From assembly GCA_017560705.1 (NCBI GenBank), contig JAFZEK010000018.1, positions 1-12,980 on the forward strand: a stretch of DNA of 12,980 nt. The letters are read 5' to 3'. The notes under the pieces are model-generated. The model was not told the DNA's origin and ran no database searches. It worked only from the letters and a program-made list of their open reading frames with translations. This DNA comes from Bacteroidales bacterium. Its GTDB lineage: Bacteria; Bacteroidota; Bacteroidia; Bacteroidales; P3. Below, piece after piece: positions 7,291-12,980 of this stretch. The translations under genes and the position numbers were made by a program. The stretch's first letter is position 1. Each line of letters opens with the position of its first letter.

Positions 7291-7440
7291 AAGATTCCGA
7301 CAAGTAATGCGACACTGCAATTAAGTGAGCAAAGAGCAATGCCTCTGCATTAACTCTTTCGAGCGATAGCAACATCGACAAAGTCAAAGCACGCAAAAGT
7401 TTCAAAGAACACTCTTTGGTTTATCCGAAACGTGGAATTT
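7291..7440. other. GC-richer hairpin-containing block, possible structured RNA or dispersed repeat
   Basis: By hand count this block is 61/150 G+C (41%), against 37/150 (25%) for 7141-7290 and 41/150 (27%) for 7441-7590. It contains a hairpin at 7331-7359 (AAAGAG-c-AATGC, loop CTCT, GCATT-aa-CTCTTT), a second at 7403-7418 (CAAAGA, loop ACAC, TCTTTG), and possible closing complementarity between ATTCC at 7294-7298 and GGAAT at 7434-7438. The minus strand is open in one frame for about 40 codons across the block (for example MLLSLERVNAEALLFAHLIA), but without a credible start context. Function and strand are unknown. Confidence 0.4.
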
Positions 7441-7721
7441 TTAGAAGTTGCCTTGTATAATAACAAGAATTCTATATCTATATTATTGATAATCTATATT
7501 TTAATTTTCAGAAGCAATCTTAACTCAAAAATTTTTACGAATTAACTCATCCGAATTAAACACCCTGCATTGCCATCCCAAAAACCAATCATTCTAGATT
7601 TCTAAAACATAATCTCCTATAACAATACATTACTCAGTAATCATTACGATCGCAACTCCAAGTCCTAACAATTGCTTTTCTCAAACGATAAGAGAAAAAA
7701 ACATTATCAAACTACAATCAT

Positions 7722-7754
7722 AAAAAAAAGGGAACTCAGTTTTGAGTTCCCTTT
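7722..7754 (-). terminator. Intrinsic terminator of the giant surface-protein gene
   Basis: In the minus-strand transcript, AAAGGGAACUCA, a 4-nt loop (AAAC) and UGAGUUCCCUUU form a perfect 12-bp stem (plus-strand arms 7743-7754 and 7727-7738), followed directly by further U residues from the plus-strand A8 tract at 7722-7729. It begins 28 nt after the stop codon. Read on the plus strand it lacks a U-tract, so it is directional. Confidence 0.92.
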
Positions 7755-7782
7755 ATAAATATTGTTTAGTCAAAAATAATCC

Positions 7783-10700
7783 TTACTTTACAATCAACTT
7801 TTGAACTGCAACAGCATCATTGTTAACCACACGAACAAAGTAAGTTCCTCTTGTCCAATGTTCAACATTGATAGTTTTGTCCAATAGTCCTTCGCTAGTA
7901 GTTTCTTCTTGTAACAATGTGCGACCATTGATGTCTGTAACTATAATTTCTACTTTTCCACTTACACCTTCAACCGAAATAGTAGCTTCTTTTGTTGCAG
8001 GGTTAGGATACAACGTAGCGTTCAAATTATTAGTTTGAGCGGTGTTGATACCTACAGTAGTTGTAAATGTTACTCTCGAAGACCATGCACTATAGAATCC
8101 TTCACCACATATTGCACGAACATATACATCGTAATTTATTCCAGATTCTAATTCTGTGATTTGGTATGTAGGAATTTCAGATACGATTATTTCATTACCA
8201 TTACCTTCAGTAAAGCCTTCTATACCGTAAGATACTTCCCATTGAGTTTGACCTTCTTCAGCAGCCCATACTATTGTTGCGTTGTTAGAATTTACTTCAG
8301 CCACAACTAGATTGCTTATAGGACTACAAGATAAAGTATTAAATGTTGCAACTTCCGACCAATCACTATATGTATCAGCTCCACAGAATGCACGTATCCA
8401 CACTTGGTATGTTTGACCATAAAACAAGTTAGTTATCACAACAGGGTTAGTAGTAGCAACAACAGTTGTATCTTGACCTTGAGTAACATATCTTACTTCC
8501 CACGACAATTGATTTTCCATACCATCCCATGCTATAGTCGCAGTACGGTCTGTTATTTCGCTAGCTGTTATGTTAGTAGGAGCCATACATGGAAGAACCG
8601 GAGTTGTAAATGTTCCTACAGTCCACATAGAATATTCATCCACATCACATATAGAGCGTACACGGAATTGGTATGCTGTTTCAGGCAATAGACCTGTAAA
8701 TGTGTAAGAGTTTACACCATCAACATCTATTTCAGTATTCCATTCGCTAGCTGTCATTTCTTTGTAAGACACTTGAAAGCTAGTTTCGTCCGAAGTCCAT
8801 GTAACGGTAGCTGTTGTAGCTTCCGGAGTTACTGACGATATTATAGGCGATGGACATGAAGCATGTACTGATATATTATCTATACGCAAATCATTATCAC
8901 CACCAGACACTCTAGATTCGCCATAGAAAGCAATTCTAATTGTATCGCCAAAATATTGATCTAGAGATATTGAAACTCTTTGACCAGTGTTCGACACATT
9001 GCGAAGAGAATAATCTGCTGTACTATCATCGCCCCAAATAGTAGCATTGGATTGCAACCAAGTATTACCACCATCAGTAGATATGATAACCATAAACTTA
9101 TCATCAGGACCTACAGAGTCCGGAGCTATTGAATTGTTGTATTTAGTCAAAGCAAGGTCGAAAGTAAGTTCGATACCCGGAGTGCTAGCTAAATCTATTT
9201 CCGGTGTCACTAACCAATATTTACATGTTGTTCCATAAATATTTACTTTAGCATGAGGAACAGGCAATCCATAGTTATTAGCAGTGTATCTATTCCAACC
9301 ACTTGTAGTAGAGGTAATGCTAGCACCTTCGAAAGGATAACCACTCAAGCGTTCCCAACAATTGGCAGGGAAAGTAGTACCACTAAAATCTTCGAAGAAT
9401 GGAAGAGAAACGGCACCACATAGAGTTGTAAATTCAGCTACATTGCTCCATTCGCTAGTATCAACGGCTGTACATACAGCTCTTACACGGAATTGATATG
9501 TAGTAGATGGGTTAAGACCTGCAACAACAGTTGTATTAGAATATATACCTGTTACACTTGTCCATACAGTATCATATATTGGTTTGTAATCTACTATAAA
9601 ATCAGTAGACGTACTTTGCCAAGATAATTCAACAGCAGTTTGCGATATAGAATCAGCAACTATAAAGCGAGGTTTAGGACATGCAGGCATTGCTTCTATT
9701 GTAATATCATCAATATAGAAAGTGTAGCTTGCTGTATCAACAACGAAAGCTAAGTGTACATTTCCTGTCAACCCTGTAAGAGGAATAATGTATTCGCTAT
9801 ATTCATTAATACCCGGAGCTATTTGTATATATGGATTAATTTGAACAAAGTTGTTTATATTAATAGCTGTATCGTTAGCATTAACAGTATAAGCATATAT
9901 TGCTACACGCGATTCATACACATAGCTAGCAGAAGGATTGGATGTTGAAGGATTCTTCATCCAGAATGTCAATTGTTCGTTACCTGTCAATTGTATTTCC
10001 GGTGTTATCAACCAATCGTCATGTTCTGTACTAGATGAAGAAGTACCATAATAATATATAGCGTAAGAACCGGTATGAATATGAGTAGCAGTAGTTGTAT
10101 TACGCCAGTTGTAAGTAGCAGATCCACCATTTACCAAGCTCCAGCAGGATGGAAAACGTGCATTATTGTCGTTATTTGGATAGTAGTACCATGCACCGTC
10201 AAGGTCGGCACTCCATGGCAATGTAGATATAATGCCACATTCTGTACGGAATGTACATGGATCTAAAGCCCAATCGCTAGTGTCGTTGACATTACATATA
10301 CCTCTAACGTAGTAGTCATATCTTGTGCTGTGAGTCAATCCTGTAAGGGTTAGGCTGTTGGTATTGCTTGTTAGAGTAGTACCTGTTCCAAGTTCAAAAC
10401 CTGCAAGACCGTATTCTACAATCCAAGAGGTAGCAATGCCAGTCCACGATAACTCTGCAGTTGTTTCTGTAAGGTTATTAGCTTCCAAATAGATTGGTTT
10501 TGGACATGATGGCATATAATCTATCACTATACTATCAATAGCAGCCCACATATTGTTGGATGTACCACCACTATAACGGAAAGCAATATGATAGTTATTA
10601 CCGCTTACAGTATCGAAACCAAATAGGTGTTCAACAGCTGTTATTGTAGTTGTTTTCGCATACGATTCCAATGGAATAAAAGTCGAAGTATCATCAGGAT

Positions 10701-12980
10701 TTGTCATCACACCAAGGGTAATGGTATGATTGCCAGCAGTTACACCTTCATTGCGATAGCTAAATAGTATCTGCAATGTATCGATATTTGCATTTAGCTT
10801 TGGAAGAACTGCATATATTGGAGTAGAAGAGCTAGAACGGAAGAACAAGCAGTTGCCACTTTGAGCATAACTACTATTTGCCGACAAAAATGCTTGTGGA
10901 TATGTGGTAGTAGTAGAGCTTAGATTTAGCAAACTCCAGCAATCCGGTCTTCTGTGGTCTGGATAAGCTGTAGGTGTAACAGCTCCAGATTGAGATACAT
11001 CTATAGTATAACTATCAAAGTCTTCAATATAAGGAACACTTTGAGGGAAACATGGAGTTGTAAATCTTACTTTGTACGACCATTCACTTGTAGCTACAGG
11101 GCTTGTACAATTTCCACGAACATATACATCATATATGCCACCATCTATTAGATTGGTAAGTGTTATGGAATCCGATGTTATTCCGGAAACAACTTGGTAA
11201 GAGCTTGTCGAGTCAATATTAAAACCAGTCAAACCGTATGCTACATCGTAGGTTGTTGCATTTCCAACCCAAGAAACATGCACTTGTGTAGGTTGAATGT
11301 TACTTACAACAACGCTATCAGGACGCTCACACGCAGGAACTTCAGTACATATACTAAAGCGTATATTGCTTCGGTTTACTGTTCTTGTTGCAGATTTTGT
11401 TCCAGAGGTATTTGTATAAGAATATACACAACGATAAACACCGGTTGGTCCTGCTGTATACACAAAATTACCTGCTGTATTAACGGCAGAATCTCTTTCC
11501 ACTGCTACCATAAGATTACGAGAACCAGAGTAGCTATAAGGATTTGTAAGCTCAATAACACTCCATTCATCATCATTAGTAAAGATGTGTCTTCCACTAA
11601 ATACAAGGGTCATAGATGACAAAGCAAGAGTATCAGGAACACCTATTTGGTTTGTATCAACTTCTGCCATATAGATGTTTAGAGGGGCATCCATATCAGT
11701 AGTCGATGTGTATTGGTAAGCAATAGCTTTGATTAGATTATTAGAGTAAACGCCTTGCATTTCCAATTCTTCCTGAGTATACAATTGCCAAGTTATACCA
11801 CGTGGATATGTGTTACTTGTAGAGTAGAATGGGTATGTTGCGTTAGATGTTGTCGAAGCTATGTTTCCTATAATAGGTTCTACAAAATTAAGACCGTTAC
11901 ATTCCATTGTGGTTTTGAAAGTTTCTACTTGAGACCATGCTCCGGAATCAGTGCTACAAACAGCCTTTACTGCAAAGTAATATTTTGTATAATCAATCAA
12001 ACCTGTAAGTGTTACCGATTCTGTTGTTGATGTAGCAACAGTTGAACAAGTATCTGGGTTAAAACCTTCTGATGTAGAGTAAGCAATTATATAAGAATCT
12101 GCAGTACCATTTACCCAGCTTAAATCAGCGCTATTGGTTGAAATGTTAGCTACAGCCAAATCTTGACTTGTCCTACAGTTTGGACCTATATTTACAACAA
12201 CATTATCAATTGCTAGATAATAGTTGTTGGCAGAACCACCTGTGTAGCGGAATGCTATATAGTATCCATTTCCAGTCATTGTATCGGCAAAGAATGGATA
12301 ATCAACTCTTGTATACTCATTAATTACTGGTAATGATTCTAGCTCGATAAATGTTGAAGGATTGTTAGGATTTGTCATTACCCCGATGGCTAATGTACCA
12401 TTCGAAGCTGTCAAACTTTCATTGCGATAGCTGAACGACAGTTGTAAGTCTTCAATATTTTCACTTACCTTTGGAAGAACAGCATAGATAGGAGTCGTAT
12501 TACTCGAACGGAAAAACAAGCAGTTACCACCATTGGGGTTATAAGTTGCCAAAGATGTTATATGAGCTTGAGGATATGTTGATGTATTTTCGCTCATATT
12601 TATAAATTTCCAACATGAAGGCATAGCATGATTTGGATAAGTCGATACCGGAGAAGCTGAAGTTGCAACATCCTCTGTATAGCTATCGAAGTTTTCTGCC
12701 AATGGCAATGTATCTAACGGATAGCAATTAGTAACAAATCTACCTAATTCCACCCATTGACTATATTCAACACCACAAACACTTCTTACCCATGCATAGT
12801 AAGTAGTAGCAGGTTCTAAGTTGTCAATAACATCGGTTGTATCATTAGTTGTCATTAAATTGACAGCATTATTAACAACGAATTCCAAGTTATTCACTGT
12901 ATCCCATACAATTTCGCAGCTTCCAGCATCTATGGAATCTGTAAATGCAAATGTAGCAGAAGAGTATGAACTAGCTTTCC
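7783..12980 (-). CDS. Giant secreted Fn3/jelly-roll surface protein with T9SS type A sorting domain (N-terminus beyond right edge)
   Basis: The frame is open to the right edge: upstream of the GTG at 12897-12895 it continues without a stop (ATFAFTDSIDAGSCEIVWDT), so that GTG is not a start and the N-terminus is missing. About 1,730 residues are visible. Counting from that GTG codon as residue 1: a partial Fn3; jelly-roll 1 (59-240); Fn3 (242-332); a distinct beta module (334-522); Fn3 (524-615); jelly-roll 2 (617-797); Fn3 (799-886); jelly-roll 3 (888-1072); Fn3 (1074-1159); jelly-roll 4 (1161-1347); three Fn3 (1349-1436, 1438-1523, 1525-1612); and a C-terminal sorting domain (1615-1704) with YPNP at 1630-1633, a DINGR turn and a final LIVK. 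The jelly-rolls resemble choice-of-anchor J/cleaved-adhesin domains (DDWLITPEI, FYIDDITI, YWLVTPEID). The likely role is a surface adhesin or glycan-binding protein exported by the type IX system; no enzymatic domain is visible. The ligand is unknown. Confidence 0.93.
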   Translation of the reverse strand, partial: KASSYSSATFAFTDSIDAGSCEIVWDTVNNLEFVVNNAVNLMTTNDTTDVIDNLEPATTYYAWVRSVCGVEYSQWVELGRFVTNCYPLDTLPLAENFDSYTEDVATSASPVSTYPNHAMPSCWKFINMSENTSTYPQAHITSLATYNPNGGNCLFFRSSNTTPIYAVLPKVSENIEDLQLSFSYRNESLTASNGTLAIGVMTNPNNPSTFIELESLPVINEYTRVDYPFFADTMTGNGYYIAFRYTGGSANNYYLAIDNVVVNIGPNCRTSQDLAVANISTNSADLSWVNGTADSYIIAYSTSEGFNPDTCSTVATSTTESVTLTGLIDYTKYYFAVKAVCSTDSGAWSQVETFKTTMECNGLNFVEPIIGNIASTTSNATYPFYSTSNTYPRGITWQLYTQEELEMQGVYSNNLIKAIAYQYTSTTDMDAPLNIYMAEVDTNQIGVPDTLALSSMTLVFSGRHIFTNDDEWSVIELTNPYSYSGSRNLMVAVERDSAVNTAGNFVYTAGPTGVYRCVYSYTNTSGTKSATRTVNRSNIRFSICTEVPACERPDSVVVSNIQPTQVHVSWVGNATTYDVAYGLTGFNIDSTSSYQVVSGITSDSITLTNLIDGGIYDVYVRGNCTSPVATSEWSYKVRFTTPCFPQSVPYIEDFDSYTIDVSQSGAVTPTAYPDHRRPDCWSLLNLSSTTTTYPQAFLSANSSYAQSGNCLFFRSSSSTPIYAVLPKLNANIDTLQILFSYRNEGVTAGNHTITLGVMTNPDDTSTFIPLESYAKTTTITAVEHLFGFDTVSGNNYHIAFRYSGGTSNNMWAAIDSIVIDYMPSCPKPIYLEANNLTETTAELSWTGIATSWIVEYGLAGFELGTGTTLTSNTNSLTLTGLTHSTRYDYYVRGICNVNDTSDWALDPCTFRTECGIISTLPWSADLDGAWYYYPNNDNNARFPSCWSLVNGGSATYNWRNTTTATHIHTGSYAIYYYGTSSSSTEHDDWLITPEIQLTGNEQLTFWMKNPSTSNPSASYVYESRVAIYAYTVNANDTAININNFVQINPYIQIAPGINEYSEYIIPLTGLTGNVHLAFVVDTASYTFYIDDITIEAMPACPKPRFIVADSISQTAVELSWQSTSTDFIVDYKPIYDTVWTSVTGIYSNTTVVAGLNPSTTYQFRVRAVCTAVDTSEWSNVAEFTTLCGAVSLPFFEDFSGTTFPANCWERLSGYPFEGASITSTTSGWNRYTANNYGLPVPHAKVNIYGTTCKYWLVTPEIDLASTPGIELTFDLALTKYNNSIAPDSVGPDDKFMVIISTDGGNTWLQSNATIWGDDSTADYSLRNVSNTGQRVSISLDQYFGDTIRIAFYGESRVSGGDNDLRIDNISVHASCPSPIISSVTPEATTATVTWTSDETSFQVSYKEMTASEWNTEIDVDGVNSYTFTGLLPETAYQFRVRSICDVDEYSMWTVGTFTTPVLPCMAPTNITASEITDRTATIAWDGMENQLSWEVRYVTQGQDTTVVATTNPVVITNLFYGQTYQVWIRAFCGADTYSDWSEVATFNTLSCSPISNLVVAEVNSNNATIVWAAEEGQTQWEVSYGIEGFTEGNGNEIIVSEIPTYQITELESGINYDVYVRAICGEGFYSAWSSRVTFTTTVGINTAQTNNLNATLYPNPATKEATISVEGVSGKVEIIVTDINGRTLLQEETTSEGLLDKTINVEHWTRGTYFVRVVNNDAVAVQKLIVK
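10507..11049 (-). repeat. Duplicated jelly-roll module, copy 2
   Basis: Residues 617-797 of the giant protein, the partner of copy 1. Shared landmarks in order: NFDSYT/DFDSYT, TYPQA, GNCLFFRSS, TPIYAVLPK, FSYRNE, GVMTNP, STFI, YIAFRYTGG/HIAFRYSGG and AIDNVV/AIDSIV. Both copies are followed directly by a cysteine and an Fn3 domain, so the duplicated unit may be jelly-roll plus Fn3. Confidence 0.85.
11332..11898 (-). other. Distinct beta module inside the giant protein
   Basis: Residues 334-522 fit neither the Fn3 nor the jelly-roll pattern of their neighbours. Landmarks are TYPFYSTSNTYPRGITWQLY, a QEELEMQG acid patch, NIYMAEV, WSVIELTNPYSY, RNLMVAVE and a closing NIRFSIC. Similar modules occur in other T9SS cargo of Bacteroidota, where an N-terminal Y-P-F...Q-x-L-Y-T motif is followed by a lectin-like beta sandwich. 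I recognise the pattern but cannot name a family with confidence. It occurs once here. Confidence 0.6.
12178..12723 (-). repeat. Duplicated jelly-roll module, copy 1
   Basis: Residues 59-240 of the giant protein (numbered from the GTG at 12897). It matches copy 2 at 10507-11049 along its length. Across one ungapped 63-residue stretch beginning CLFFRSS and ending at LES, 43 positions are identical (68%). At DNA level, 12470-12531 and 10799-10860 agree at 50 of 62 bases, so this is a fairly recent internal duplication. The other two jelly-rolls in the protein are much more diverged. Confidence 0.85.

Larger units (their letters stand above)
7007..7721. other. About 715-nt non-coding region between two convergent genes
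   Basis: No gene is supported on either strand. It holds a stem-loop soon after the transglycosylase (7088-7122), a GC-richer hairpin-containing block (about 7291-7440), a 13-nt palindrome ATTACT-C-AGTAAT at 7629-7641, and otherwise AT-rich sequence with A-tracts. An open frame running plus from 6871 to 7215 overlaps the transglycosylase in another frame; its lysine/threonine/asparagine-rich product looks like translated A-rich DNA. For a simple convergent junction, 700 nt is long, which is part of why the structured block deserves a look. Confidence 0.6.

Noticed and set aside
7629..7641. ATTACT-C-AGTAAT palindrome as an operator
   Set aside because: It is short, AT-rich and lies between two gene ends with no promoter nearby, so chance is sufficient explanation.
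11194..11619. 141-codon plus-strand open frame opposite the giant gene
   Set aside because: It is antisense to well-conserved Fn3 and beta-module sequence; its Cys/Arg/Ile-rich product is typical of a shadow frame.
12895..12897. GTG as start codon of the giant protein
   Set aside because: The frame continues upstream without a stop to the window edge with Fn3-like sequence, and a mature surface protein would need a signal peptide, which is absent here.

Overview
The window looks like an AT-rich member of the Bacteroidota, most likely Bacteroidales. Three things point there: a Bat (aerotolerance-type) gene cluster in the Bacteroides-like order; a good Bacteroidota promoter (TTG, 20 nt, TACCTTTG) ahead of the only plus-strand gene; and a very large Fn3/jelly-roll protein ending in a type A Por-secretion (T9SS) sorting domain. 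Genus cannot be assigned from what is visible. No tRNA, rRNA, CRISPR array, insertion sequence or phage gene was seen.

Layout. Positions 1-5705 hold a minus-strand cluster, transcribed right to left: moxR AAA+ ATPase (5705-4710), a 343-nt non-coding gap, a DUF58 protein (4366-3494), a one-pass membrane protein with an extracytoplasmic beta domain (3481-2498), batA (2494-1496), batB (1476-400) and the start of a TPR protein, batC (378 to beyond the left edge). Apart from the first gap, spacings are 3-21 nt, so DUF58 to batC is almost certainly one operon. Positions 5706-6028 are a divergent intergenic region carrying the promoter of a plus-strand lytic transglycosylase (6029-7006). About 715 nt of non-coding sequence follow (7007-7721), with a stem-loop just after the transglycosylase and a compositionally distinct, hairpin-rich block near 7291-7440. 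The rest (7783-12980) is one minus-strand reading frame, open at the right edge, for a secreted multidomain adhesin-like protein. It is closed by a textbook intrinsic terminator at 7722-7754.

How the genes may work together. MoxR ATPases pair with VWA-domain partners as a chaperone-like system. DUF58, BatA and BatB all keep recognisable MIDAS residues; BatA and BatB are membrane-anchored, and the TPR and beta-domain proteins supply exported or periplasmic parts. The system is linked to envelope integrity and stress or oxygen tolerance in Bacteroides and Leptospira, though its exact target is unresolved. A murein-cleaving enzyme transcribed divergently next to it fits an envelope theme, but that link is only positional. 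The giant protein is probably exported and anchored by the type IX system, whose machinery is not in this window.

I did not find a clearly new system. The best leads are the GC-richer structured block at 7291-7440, the unusual gap that splits moxR from its partner operon, and the cysteine-punctuated modular design of the large surface protein.
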